The notes below the pieces were generated by a model that worked only from the letters and a program-made list of their open reading frames with translations, had not been told where the DNA came from and made no database searches. From an uncultured Pseudomonadota bacterium (lineage in GTDB: Bacteria; Pseudomonadota; Gammaproteobacteria; Steroidobacterales; Steroidobacteraceae), in NCBI GenBank assembly GCA_903828595.1, contig CAIKMS010000033.1, positions 124,001-188,000 of the forward strand: a stretch of 64,000 nt of DNA, read 5' to 3'. Below are positions 1-8,720 of this stretch, piece by piece. The position numbers and the translations under genes are program-made. The first letter of the stretch is position 1. Each line of letters begins with the position of its first letter.

Positions 1-281
1 AGAGCAGGCAGCTAACGAAAGTTGACGTTACCTGTAGGCGCCGTCACGGTCAATAAACTGTGATCGCAGATGAGCGTAATCGATCATCATAATTTACGAG
101 GATAACCGAGTATAAATAAATTTAAATTATATAAATCAGTAATTTGAACGATTGTTATTAGAGCCCGTCTTAGATCAAGTATCGACAGAAAAACTGACAC
201 AATGACGTGATCACAGCAAGCCGGATTGCTACGCGGGCCTCATGCCCCGCTCTGCCTAGGACCACTCCGCTGGCTCAATAT
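1..281. other. Intergenic left edge, no gene seen
   Basis: No convincing coding frame is visible. The stretch around 90-160 is clearly AT-richer than its surroundings and could hold a promoter or the 3' flank of the minus-strand operon that ends at 282. I see no strong terminator hairpin. The window edge limits interpretation. Confidence 0.4.
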
Positions 282-1430
282 TTAGTGATCTAAAACGATC
301 GCTGCGTTGACTTCCCAGCTAACGGTGACCGAATCACCCCAATCGATCGCCCGCTCGGCTGTCCGGCGATCATTCTGCAAAAAGGCGGTGATGATCTTCC
401 CACTGGAAACCTTGATCTGGTATGTCGAGCGGTTGCCAAGATAGCCTAGCTCCCACACCACGCCCTGCACCCGATTGTCGGCACTTTCTTCGCCTATGGG
501 ATCTTTGCTGAGCCATATCTTCTCGGGTCGAACAGCAATCCACACGCGCTGCCCTACGGCCACCCGACGCACATCGTCCACCCGCACCTCACAACCCAGC
601 TCATCACAACGAACAGTGATCAGGGAAGGCGCACAACTAACCACGGTGCCTTCAAAGAAATTGGTGGTACCGATGAAATCAGCTACAAAGCGTGACCGAG
701 GAAATTCGTAAATTTCTGACGGAGTTCCAACCTGCAAGACTTTGCCCTGATTCATCACGGCAATACGGCTGGACAGTGCCATCGCCTCGTCCTGATCGTG
801 GGTAACAATCACAAACGTCGTGCCAATTCGATCCTGAATGTCCATCAACTCAAATTGAGTTTGCTCGCGCAACTTTTTATCAAGTGCAGACAGCGGCTCA
901 TCGAGCAACAGGACCTTGGGTCGGCGGATGAGCGCCCTGGCCAGCGCTACACGCTGTCGCTGCCCACCCGAAAGTTGATGCGGTTTTCGGCCGCCAAACT
1001 TACCCAGCTGCACCATATCTAGCGCATCACTGACGCGTTCTTTCTTTTCGGCCTCTGAAATCTTCAAAGTTCTGAGACCATAACCGACATTCGCCTGAAC
1101 GCTCATGTGCGGGAACAGTGCGTAAGACTGGAACATCATATTGACCGGCCGCTCGTGCGCAGGCACGCCCACCATGTCGACACCATCGATCAGTATGCGG
1201 CCGCTAGTTGGTGTCTCAAAGCCGGCCAGCATTCGCAATAACGTGGTCTTGCCGCAGCCGGATGAGCCTACCAACGCAAATATTTCGCCCTTGAAAATTT
1301 TCAATGCCACATTGTCAACCGCACTGAAAGCACCGAATGACTTCGAGATACCATCAATGATGATCTGCGGCTGCGCCTGCGTATCCAGCCAGGGTTTTTT
1401 CTCAACTAACTTTGGCGCGGAGTTTGTCAC
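282..1430 (-). CDS. PotA-like ABC transporter ATP-binding protein
   Basis: ATPase of a spermidine/putrescine-type (PotABCD) importer at the cytoplasmic face of the inner membrane; 382 aa, the usual PotA length. Visible motifs are Walker A GSSGCGKTT (residues 55-63), Q-loop near 101, signature LSGGQ (153-157), Walker B LLLDEP (174-179) and a C-terminal TOBE-like region from about 290. The start is GTG with an AGAGG ribosome-binding site about 9 nt upstream. It is the last gene of a minus-strand operon with a GcvT protein, two flavoproteins and an aminotransferase; its likely partners are the permeases at 10483 and 11427 and the binding protein at 12913. The substrate is unknown. The family also carries opines, betaines and phosphonates, so polyamine is only one option. 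Confidence 0.9.
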   Translation of the reverse strand: MTNSAPKLVEKKPWLDTQAQPQIIIDGISKSFGAFSAVDNVALKIFKGEIFALVGSSGCGKTTLLRMLAGFETPTSGRILIDGVDMVGVPAHERPVNMMFQSYALFPHMSVQANVGYGLRTLKISEAEKKERVSDALDMVQLGKFGGRKPHQLSGGQRQRVALARALIRRPKVLLLDEPLSALDKKLREQTQFELMDIQDRIGTTFVIVTHDQDEAMALSSRIAVMNQGKVLQVGTPSEIYEFPRSRFVADFIGTTNFFEGTVVSCAPSLITVRCDELGCEVRVDDVRRVAVGQRVWIAVRPEKIWLSKDPIGEESADNRVQGVVWELGYLGNRSTYQIKVSSGKIITAFLQNDRRTAERAIDWGDSVTVSWEVNAAIVLDH

Positions 1431-1491
1431 CGGTCACTACCTCTACAGCCTCGACGCCCTTGCTCGCCGGCATTCGTTTCAAAATGTCAGA

Positions 1492-2718
1492 CTAGCGATC
1501 GGCAGGCGGCGTCACTCGACGACGCTCCGGGGCAAAAAACGGCTTCTCCACAACCTTAGCCTGGACCATACGACGCTCCCAGACTAACTCGCGGTTCAGG
1601 TAAATTTCCGCCCATACGGTAGCTCCCATCGCGAAATGCGGCGCATTCACTATCGCTAAGGCGATATTGCGCTTACAGGTCGGCGACCACATCGCGGAAG
1701 TCACATTACCCACTTCGTTCTGGCCAGCCTTGTCCGAGTACAACAACGCACTGTGCGCTGCTTTGTTTCCAGCAATATCTAAGCCAACCAAGCGGCGCTT
1801 CACGCCGCTCGCCTGTTCGGCCATCAAGGCACGGCGACCGTTGAAGTGACCCTTCTTAAAATCAATAAGCCAGTCAAAACCGAGTTCAAGAGGTGAGCGA
1901 TCACGACCCAGGCGAATGGTAGATTCTGAAGAGATAAAATCGTAGTGGGGCATCAAAAATCCAGCCTCAATACGCAATGCGTTTAACGCCTGGGAACCGA
2001 TAGCGCGTATACCGCGTGTCCGACCAACCTCCATCAAGCGATCCCAGACGGTTTCCGCATCTTCCGGCGCCATCCAGATCTCATAACCCAGATCACCGGT
2101 AAATCCAGTTCGTGAGGCCATAATCTCGATGCCATTGGCGTTGAAATAGCCCAACTCAAACGGTTTCAACAATTCCACGCCCACAAGGCCAAACTGCTTA
2201 AGAACCCAGCACGACGTCGGACCCTGGACAGCCAACGCGGCAACTTCCGCCGTGACTTCAGCGATCTCCACGTCATAGCCAATAGCGGCGTCCAGCAACC
2301 AGTCAATCTGCCGCTCAGCGGTGCAAAGCCAGTACTCATCTTCGCCTAATCTAAAGATGGTTCCGTCGTCGATGATATGGCCGTCGTCATTGCACCAAAC
2401 GACATACATCACCCGATGCAGTTTTAACTTGCTGACATCACGCGTGACCAGATGATTCAAGTAGGCCGCAGCGCCAGCGCCCACAACGCGGTACTTGACC
2501 ATGGGCGTCAGGTCAAAAACACCGGTCGCATTTCGAACGGAGAAATATTCCTGTTCGGGCGTAGTGAAGACATCAACGGTGGTATATCCGGCCCATGCAA
2601 CGAAGCTATCGTGCTGACTTAATGCACGTGCTCGATTATGAAACGGTGTTTGCAGCAGGGGCTGACGATAATGATTGGGCATCGCCGAAGACGCCATCGA
2701 AGTAGGATTGGAATTCAT
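1492..2718 (-). CDS. GcvT-family aminomethyltransferase / demethylase-like protein
   Basis: A 408-aa folate-binding protein of the GcvT/DmdA family, which moves a methyl or methylene unit from an amine or sulfonium onto tetrahydrofolate. Family marks include the early DLTPM segment and the GFTGDLGYEIWM motif near residues 206-217, followed by a C-terminal barrel domain. It starts 2 nt after the stop of the upstream flavoprotein, with an AGG site 7 nt before the ATG. Stand-alone GcvT homologues outside gcvTHP operons usually act in catabolism of methylated compounds, and the flavoprotein neighbours here fit that. It is not the glycine-cleavage T protein by context (no gcvH or gcvP). The exact substrate cannot be read from sequence; DMSP, a methylamine or a methylated polyamine are all possible. 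Confidence 0.75.
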   Translation of the reverse strand: MNSNPTSMASSAMPNHYRQPLLQTPFHNRARALSQHDSFVAWAGYTTVDVFTTPEQEYFSVRNATGVFDLTPMVKYRVVGAGAAAYLNHLVTRDVSKLKLHRVMYVVWCNDDGHIIDDGTIFRLGEDEYWLCTAERQIDWLLDAAIGYDVEIAEVTAEVAALAVQGPTSCWVLKQFGLVGVELLKPFELGYFNANGIEIMASRTGFTGDLGYEIWMAPEDAETVWDRLMEVGRTRGIRAIGSQALNALRIEAGFLMPHYDFISSESTIRLGRDRSPLELGFDWLIDFKKGHFNGRRALMAEQASGVKRRLVGLDIAGNKAAHSALLYSDKAGQNEVGNVTSAMWSPTCKRNIALAIVNAPHFAMGATVWAEIYLNRELVWERRMVQAKVVEKPFFAPERRRVTPPADR

Positions 2719-2720
2719 AA

Positions 2721-4292
2721 TTAACCTGCCTTAGCAAGCACAGCTTGCGCCGCCAGACGACCGACCACACCGGCCACGCCGCCACCCGGGTGTGCTCCTG
2801 CGCCGCAAAGATAAAGGCCAGAAACGGGCGTGGAATACTGGGCAGCCCCCGGGACGGGGCGCACAAAGTAGAACTGATCAAACGCGAGCTCCGTGTGGTG
2901 CCAGTGCCCGCCCTGATTTCCGTAGCGCGTTTCAATGTCCACGGGTGTCATTAATTCACTGCCCACAATGGAGTCTTTAAGACCCGGAGCATAGGTCTCC
3001 AGCTGTGCCAAAAGCTCGGTGAGATAAGCCTCACGCGCATTCTCCCAACCCTGTCGCAAATCGCGCGGCGCACACTCAATAATCGCGGACAGAACGTGCT
3101 GACCAGCAGGAGCAAGAGACGGATCGTTGACGGTAGGGATCGTGATTTCCATAGCCGGAGCCGGCGAATACGCACCGTACTTGGGCTGATCGAATGCCCT
3201 TTCTAGATAATCAAGAGTAGGGGAAATCACCAGGCGACCGGACAGGGCGTCCGGCGCAAGGCCGGTAAAGCTAGGCAGTTTGTTTAAAGCCAAATGCAAC
3301 TTGGCGACTACCCCGCGTGCTCGTGAGTGATGAACCTTGCGGACAAACCCTGTATCGAGATGCTCGGGCCCTAGCAGCTTTAAGAAAGTCGTCTTAGGAT
3401 CTGCACTGGAAATGACAATCGGAGCCACAACCGTGTGTCCGGACTGCAGGGCGATACCACTGACACGATCATTGGCCACTAACACGCGAGCTACTGGAGA
3501 ATGGGTCTCAATCTGAGCACCGAACCCACGCGCCGCGTTGGCCAACGCCGCCGTTAGTCCACCCATACCTCCGACAACCTGCGATAGCCCTTTGCCACCG
3601 TTAGCAGACTCATGAGTTAAGCGATAAAGCCAGGTCAACACCGTACCCGGTGCACGAGGACCTAAGTTAGCTCCCAAGGTTGCGTCAAAAGCCAGCGCGC
3701 CTTTAAGTGCGGGGGAATGAATCTCATCTTCTAAAAGGTCATAGACGTTCATTCCAATGATACGCAACAGCTCGCGCATGTCTTTTTTGCCCAAGCGCCG
3801 AATTTGCCAGCCGAGCTTTAAAAACGCGAATCGGTCCGACCAGGCCGTCGTGCCCAAACGAGGTGCCGTCGCACCGAACAACGTGGATAATGACCCCGCC
3901 AGCCGGCGCATACGTGCCATAAACACGGGATAGCTTGCGGCATCGGCCGGCGACTGCGCCGCCACTCCACTGGCAGAAAGATTAAGGTGCTTACCATCAG
4001 CCGATAAAGCGGTTGAGGCCAACTCTTGCGCCGCTAACCGCAGTCCGTGTTTTTCAAGACCCAACTCACTGATCAGCGACTGCGGCATGAGGTGCAACAG
4101 GTGGGCCGATGAGACTTTAAAGTTCGGCACAAATTCATGAGTTGCCGCTGCACCGCCGATGTCGGCGGCCGCCTCAACCACTAACACCTGCTTTCCGGCT
4201 TTTGCCAGATACGCCGCGCAAATTAATCCGTTGTGACCAGCACCAATAATGATGCAGTCATAGTTTGTTTTCAGGTTCGAGTTCGCTGCCAT
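2721..4292 (-). CDS. Phytoene-dehydrogenase-like FAD oxidoreductase (second copy)
   Basis: A 523-aa flavoprotein of the phytoene desaturase/PYROXD2-like amine-oxidase superfamily. The N-terminal FAD dinucleotide motif GAGHNG lies at residues 17-22 and the C-terminal flavin-contact motif CGAGAHPGGGV lies about 25 residues from the end. It is a tandem relative of the gene just upstream: both share NGL after the first motif, GPRSPGT/GPRAPGT and the same C-terminal block. Its ATG lies 2 nt after the upstream stop, so the pair is probably co-translated. No carotenoid genes are nearby, so carotenoid synthesis is unlikely. Oxidation of an amine or an imine-forming step before the GcvT protein is the contextual guess. 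Confidence 0.78.
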   Translation of the reverse strand: MAANSNLKTNYDCIIIGAGHNGLICAAYLAKAGKQVLVVEAAADIGGAAATHEFVPNFKVSSAHLLHLMPQSLISELGLEKHGLRLAAQELASTALSADGKHLNLSASGVAAQSPADAASYPVFMARMRRLAGSLSTLFGATAPRLGTTAWSDRFAFLKLGWQIRRLGKKDMRELLRIIGMNVYDLLEDEIHSPALKGALAFDATLGANLGPRAPGTVLTWLYRLTHESANGGKGLSQVVGGMGGLTAALANAARGFGAQIETHSPVARVLVANDRVSGIALQSGHTVVAPIVISSADPKTTFLKLLGPEHLDTGFVRKVHHSRARGVVAKLHLALNKLPSFTGLAPDALSGRLVISPTLDYLERAFDQPKYGAYSPAPAMEITIPTVNDPSLAPAGQHVLSAIIECAPRDLRQGWENAREAYLTELLAQLETYAPGLKDSIVGSELMTPVDIETRYGNQGGHWHHTELAFDQFYFVRPVPGAAQYSTPVSGLYLCGAGAHPGGGVAGVVGRLAAQAVLAKAG

Positions 4293-4294
4293 GC

Positions 4295-5905
4295 TCAGGC
4301 CACCTTTTTCAAATCACGCAGCAAGGCCCTCGCTGCGTTGTGCCCAGGAGCACCCATAACGCCACCGCCGGGGTGAGTGCTGGACCCACACATGTACATA
4401 CCCTTTACCGGCGCACGATACTGGGCGTAGCCTGGAATTGGGCGGTTAAACAGCAGCTGATCCATAGTCAGCTCGCCCTGGAAAATATTACCCTCTGACA
4501 AGCCAACCTCACGCTCGATATCCCAAGGGGTGCGGATTTCAGCATGCAAGATCAGGCTCTTAAAATCTGGGCTTTGACGGGCGATCGCATCAATCACCGT
4601 ATCTCCGAATGCCTTGCGTTTTTCCGGAGTCCAAGGGCCGTCGGCCAGCTTATACGGGCAATATTGGACAAACACCGACATGTAATGCTTGCCGTTTGGG
4701 GCCATCGTTGGATCAATTTGCGATGGCAACAACATATCCACATAAGGAGCTTGAGACCAGCGACCGGCTTTCCAGTCGTCGTAAGCGCGCTCCATCATGT
4801 CTAAGGAATCTGTGATGTGCAGATCTCCGCGAATACACGGCGAATCCTTGGGAATCGCCGTAAAGGTAGGCAAGCCATCGAGAGCGATATTTAATTTTCC
4901 TGAAGAGCCGCGAATTTTGAACTTCTGCACCTGAGTGACAAACTCAGCCGGGAGATCCTTCGCCTGCATAGTTTCTAAAAAGGTACGTTTCACATCGAGA
5001 TTTGACATCACCGTGGATCCGTAAATTTCTTCACCGTTATCCAACATGACGCCAACAGCACGTTCATTACGAACCAGCACTTGCTTAACGGGTGCGGCGC
5101 TACGAATGGTTCCACCACTGGCCTGAAACGAAGCGCCTAAGGAATTGGAGACCGCACCCATGCCACCGCGAGCAAAGCCCCAGGCGCCGACGGTGTCATC
5201 AATGTCCCCCATGTAGTGATGGAGCAACACATAAGCCGTCCCCGGCGAGCGCGGGCCCAGAGCAGTACCAATAATGGAGCTACCCGCGAAATGCGCCTTG
5301 ACGATTTCACTCTCAAAGTATTCGTCTAAGAAATCCGCGGCGCTCATTGTCCAGAAGCGAATCGTGTCATACATGCGCGCCTCCCCCATTCCATGGAAGC
5401 GCTTTCCGATATACAACAACTCTTGGATATCACGTGGCTTGAACGAGGTAGGATCTGGTGGCTCGCGAAGCAGCAGAGGCTTTATGAACTTACACTGGCG
5501 CATCACATCGCGCGCATAGCGATCGTAGGCTTCCGCGTCACGCTTAGAGTGACGCGAGATCTCTCGGCGCAAGGCATCGTGATTGTCGTACAACGCCAGA
5601 TGATTGCCATCCTGCATCATTGTGCAACCACCCTCGTATGGGATGATTTGCAACCCGAATTTCGGCAGCTCCAGCTCCCGCATGATTTCAGGGCGCAGCA
5701 GACTGCAAACATAGGAGCAGTTGGAGTACGTAAATTCAGGGTACAGCGAGCGACTTACTGCCGCACCACCGATGTAGTCATTACGCTCTAACACCAAGAC
5801 ATTGAGTCCGGCGCGCTGCATATAGCAGGCAGCGACCAACCCGTTGTGACCGGCGCCTACGACAATAGCGTCGTATTTGTCCGATTTTCCGTTGACTGTA
5901 GCCAC
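4295..5905 (-). CDS. Phytoene-dehydrogenase-like FAD oxidoreductase (first copy)
   Basis: A 536-aa flavoprotein of the same family as its downstream neighbour. It has FAD motif GAGHNG at residues 17-22, an acidic ribose-binding ERND segment at the end of the second strand, and the C-terminal CGSSTHPGGGV motif. The start is GTG with a clear AAGGAG site 9 nt upstream. It lies between the class III aminotransferase and its own paralogue in a tight operon. The two copies differ enough to suggest a heteromer or two successive oxidations rather than a recent duplication. The substrate is unknown, and annotation as phytoene desaturase would be misleading given the amine-catabolic setting. Confidence 0.78.
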   Translation of the reverse strand: MATVNGKSDKYDAIVVGAGHNGLVAACYMQRAGLNVLVLERNDYIGGAAVSRSLYPEFTYSNCSYVCSLLRPEIMRELELPKFGLQIIPYEGGCTMMQDGNHLALYDNHDALRREISRHSKRDAEAYDRYARDVMRQCKFIKPLLLREPPDPTSFKPRDIQELLYIGKRFHGMGEARMYDTIRFWTMSAADFLDEYFESEIVKAHFAGSSIIGTALGPRSPGTAYVLLHHYMGDIDDTVGAWGFARGGMGAVSNSLGASFQASGGTIRSAAPVKQVLVRNERAVGVMLDNGEEIYGSTVMSNLDVKRTFLETMQAKDLPAEFVTQVQKFKIRGSSGKLNIALDGLPTFTAIPKDSPCIRGDLHITDSLDMMERAYDDWKAGRWSQAPYVDMLLPSQIDPTMAPNGKHYMSVFVQYCPYKLADGPWTPEKRKAFGDTVIDAIARQSPDFKSLILHAEIRTPWDIEREVGLSEGNIFQGELTMDQLLFNRPIPGYAQYRAPVKGMYMCGSSTHPGGGVMGAPGHNAARALLRDLKKVA

Positions 5906-5929
5906 GCTTTAAAACTCCTTGGTCCGCGG

Positions 5930-7258
5930 CTATGCCGGGACCTTATGTGACTCAACGCCAGCTTTGATCGTTTCATCCACTGCAAATTCGAAGCCGCGCA
6001 GCGTATCGACCAAGCACGATTCATCGTGGGCAGCAGAAATAAACCAAGGCTCTCTTGAGTCCGGTTCACATAGCACGCCCTCGTCATGCAGGACTTGAGC
6101 CATCGCATCATAAAACGAGTAGTCGCTGCCCTTCCAATCTCGGTAGTTACGAGGCGGGGTTGCGGAAAAATACAATCCACTCATCGACGGGTGGCCAACA
6201 AAACTATGGGCAATGCCCCTAGCCTCTAGGATCTTGTGCATACCCTCACGCAGGCGGGTGCCATAGGTAGCGATATCTGCAAGCGCTGTTGTTTCATCCA
6301 GGATGCGCAAACAGCATTCTGCCGCAGCCAACGACACCGAGTGCGCGGTGTATGTACCACCGTGCGCCACGCCTTTTCCGATCTTACGCATGATCTCTTC
6401 GCGGCCAGCGAGCACTGAAATGGGATAGCCATTACCCACTGCTTTGGCAAACGTACACAAATCAGCCTTGATGCCGTAGAGCTCTTGCACGCCACCCTTA
6501 GCCACACGAAAGCCGGTTTTCACTTCATCAATGAACATGACGACGCCGTACTTGTCGCACAATTCACGCGCTGCACGCAGATACTCAGGCTCGGCGGAGA
6601 TACCAAGGCAGTTACCCATAATCGGCTCAATCAACATGCAAGCGATCTTGCCAGCGTGGCGCTTGAATACCTCCTCCAGCTGATTCGCATCGTTCGCCTG
6701 AACAAAATGTGCGTAACCGCGTGTGCCAACCGGAATGCCCTGACTGTATGGGCGAATTTCTGGCTCGCCGACCTGACCCCACTCTTCCATGGGGGTGTAC
6801 CACATGGCCGCATCAAACAATCCGTGATAACCGCCCTCGAGAATGACGTAATCATCTTTGCCGGTATAAGCACGTGCTAAGCGCAGGCCGGCCATCACGG
6901 CTTCCGTGCCGGAATTTGAAAAGCGCACCAGCTCTGCAGCCGGCACCATTTTGGCGATACGATCGGCCACTACCAGCTCGCGCTCAGTGGCCAGGGCAAA
7001 TACACCACCCACTTCCATACCTGCTCGGGCTGCAGCATCAACTTCAGGATGAGCGTAGCCCAGGATCGCCGGACCATAGCCCAGGCGGTAGTCGACGTAT
7101 TCGTTGTCGTCGATGTCCGTCACTCGCGCGCCTCGCCCATGCTTCACATAGATCGTGCGGTCATCACCCCAGTAGCGGAAGTTAGAAGCGACTCCCAATG
7201 GCAGGCGCTTCAGGGCGCGCTGAAACTGTGCATTGTTCTTGGTTAGATTTCTTGGCAT
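5930..7258 (-). CDS. Class III PLP aminotransferase, glutamate-1-semialdehyde aminomutase-like
   Basis: A 442-aa fold-type I PLP enzyme close to HemL. The cofactor lysine is K272 in TFAKAVGNGYP, the PLP ring-binding aspartate is D244 in FIDEVKTGF, and SNSGTEA (114-120) binds phosphate. It is the first gene of the minus-strand operon that continues through two flavoproteins, a GcvT protein and the PotA-like ATPase, and it faces the Rieske oxygenase gene across a 264-bp divergent promoter. A role in haem synthesis is unlikely from this context. Transamination of a terminal amino group of an imported amine, or an aminomutase reaction, fits better. Family assignment is firm; substrate is not. Confidence 0.85.
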   Translation of the reverse strand: MPRNLTKNNAQFQRALKRLPLGVASNFRYWGDDRTIYVKHGRGARVTDIDDNEYVDYRLGYGPAILGYAHPEVDAAARAGMEVGGVFALATERELVVADRIAKMVPAAELVRFSNSGTEAVMAGLRLARAYTGKDDYVILEGGYHGLFDAAMWYTPMEEWGQVGEPEIRPYSQGIPVGTRGYAHFVQANDANQLEEVFKRHAGKIACMLIEPIMGNCLGISAEPEYLRAARELCDKYGVVMFIDEVKTGFRVAKGGVQELYGIKADLCTFAKAVGNGYPISVLAGREEIMRKIGKGVAHGGTYTAHSVSLAAAECCLRILDETTALADIATYGTRLREGMHKILEARGIAHSFVGHPSMSGLYFSATPPRNYRDWKGSDYSFYDAMAQVLHDEGVLCEPDSREPWFISAAHDESCLVDTLRGFEFAVDETIKAGVESHKVPA

Positions 7259-7343
7259 GACGAACTCTCAACGGTTGACGAATTGTGATACGAACCGTAC
7301 CAGCACCCATACGCCGAGTCCATGTAATTTATATAGCCATATA

Positions 7344-7362
7344 GATGCTGTGACGCAGCATC
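7344..7362. promoter_or_regulatory. Candidate operator palindrome
   Basis: GATGCTGTGACGCAGCATC: two perfect 7-bp arms around a 5-bp spacer, centred in the divergent promoter region. The size suits a TetR-family dimer. The nearest candidate regulator is the TetR-Rieske fusion encoded at 8721-10322. That link is inference. Confidence 0.5.
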
Positions 7363-7463
7363 AGAATTAGCTCGATTTACAATTTCACAAAAAATCCATT
7401 TAAACCAAATAAATCATTAAGATAAAAACTCTACCTGCCCCACGGTTGGTGCGCTGCTTGGCC

Positions 7464-7492
7464 TTGTCTCAAACGACTAGAAAGCGTAAACT
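7464..7492 (+). promoter_or_regulatory. Probable sigma70 promoter of the Rieske oxygenase
   Basis: TTGTCT and TAAACT hexamers are separated by exactly 17 bp and end about 30 bp before the ATG at 7523. The hexamers resemble the TTGACA/TATAAT consensus, and the spacing and position are right. Confidence 0.5.
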
Positions 7493-7522
7493 GACGTGAA
7501 AATTATATGACTGTATAACTTA

Positions 7523-8701
7523 ATGGATGCCCCCATGCAGACCGCCTCCGTGCCCACTGAATCCTCGGCTCTTGAATCCCCGCAAGGTCACGCGATGCCC
7601 GCATGGATCTACAGCCACCCGGAGATGGCTCGGCTGGAACACGACCGCATCCTCAGACCGAGTTGGCAAATTGTTTGCCATGTCAGCTCGATTCCCAAGG
7701 CCGGCGACTTTGTCACCTTGGAAATCGGCCCCGATAGCGTGGTCGCCTTGCGAGACAAAGAAGGGCAGGTACGAGCCTTTCACAACGTTTGCCGACACCG
7801 GGGTGCCCGGATGCTGGACGGAACGGGTAAATGCCTGGGATCGATCACCTGCCCGTATCACGGGTGGACGTACCGTTACGACGGTGGACTGATGGGAGTA
7901 CCTTCTAAAGAAACCTTTGCCCAGTTTGATCGTGACCAATACGGCCTGATTCCGGTCAAGCTCGAAATATTTTTAGGATTTGTGTTTATCTGTTTGGACG
8001 GAGATCCGCCGCCCCCGTCACAGCTACTGGGCGCCATGGCAGACGAGTTTGCGCCGTATCAAATTGAAAAAATGATTCCGCTCGCCCCGATCAGCCAGGA
8101 GATCTGGAACGTCGACTGGAAGTTAGCGATGGACAACTATTTGGAGTCCTATCACGTACCGATCGGTCACCCAGGGCTCAATCGCATGTTCACCCCAGAC
8201 TACGAGGACCAGCGCGGAACACCCGGTGTAGCTCGCGGCGTATCCTGGCTTAAGGAGCAACACTCGTCGCGCTGGGCTGAGCGCATGTATACGCGTCACA
8301 TCAGCAAAATCGCGACGCATCTACCGGAAGAAAACCGCCGTTGCTGGCGCTTTTACAGCATGCTGCCAAACCTCGGCATCGACTTATTTCCGGATCAGGT
8401 GGACTTTTTCCAGGTCTTGCCGGGTGGACCTGGAAAGACAATTATTCGCGGCGCCACGTTTGCCCTACCCGATGACCGCCGGGAAATGCGCCTGATGCGA
8501 TACCTGGGGTCACGCCTAAACAGTCAAGTGAATGCAGAAGACCGCTGGCTGTGCGAACGAGTCGCTCAAGGCCTGCAGTCTCCCACCTACGTGCCAGGTC
8601 CCCTCTCGGGTCTGGAGCACTGGATGACCCAATTCCACGACTTGTTACGAGAAAAAATCCCAGAGACCCGGCTGGCTCATGCACCCAAGAGTTTTGCTTA
8701 G
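7523..8701 (+). CDS. Rieske non-haem iron oxygenase, large subunit
   Basis: A 392-aa ring-hydroxylating-type oxygenase subunit. The Rieske [2Fe-2S] ligands are C90-x-H92 and C110-x2-H113. The mononuclear iron site is H211 and H216 in the DNYLESYHVPIGHPG segment with D340 (AEDRWLCE) as probable third ligand, and N205 and E208 correspond to conserved bridging positions. This subgroup includes glycine betaine (GbcA), carnitine (CntA) and stachydrine (Stc2) oxygenases, so oxidative N-demethylation or C-N cleavage of a quaternary amine is likely. No reductase partner is encoded in the window, so electrons must come from elsewhere. No good ribosome-binding site precedes the ATG; an in-frame ATG at 7535 is an alternative start. 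It is convergent with a regulator that appears to contain a degenerate copy of the same fold. Confidence 0.88.
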   Translation: MDAPMQTASVPTESSALESPQGHAMPAWIYSHPEMARLEHDRILRPSWQIVCHVSSIPKAGDFVTLEIGPDSVVALRDKEGQVRAFHNVCRHRGARMLDGTGKCLGSITCPYHGWTYRYDGGLMGVPSKETFAQFDRDQYGLIPVKLEIFLGFVFICLDGDPPPPSQLLGAMADEFAPYQIEKMIPLAPISQEIWNVDWKLAMDNYLESYHVPIGHPGLNRMFTPDYEDQRGTPGVARGVSWLKEQHSSRWAERMYTRHISKIATHLPEENRRCWRFYSMLPNLGIDLFPDQVDFFQVLPGGPGKTIIRGATFALPDDRREMRLMRYLGSRLNSQVNAEDRWLCERVAQGLQSPTYVPGPLSGLEHWMTQFHDLLREKIPETRLAHAPKSFA

Positions 8702-8720
8702 CGGTCTCGGGGACGGAAAG

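Larger units (their letters stand above)
7259..7522. promoter_or_regulatory. Divergent promoter region between aminotransferase operon and Rieske oxygenase
   Basis: AT-rich 264-bp gap between genes read in opposite directions. It holds a probable sigma70 promoter for the rightward gene (7464-7492) and a spaced palindrome (7344-7362) that suits a TetR-type dimer. No coding frame of note is visible. Confidence 0.6.

Noticed and set aside
5930..7258. Haem-pathway HemL assignment for the aminotransferase
   Set aside because: The motif set fits the family, but the operon (flavoproteins, GcvT, importer ATPase) points to catabolism, so I left the gene symbol blank.
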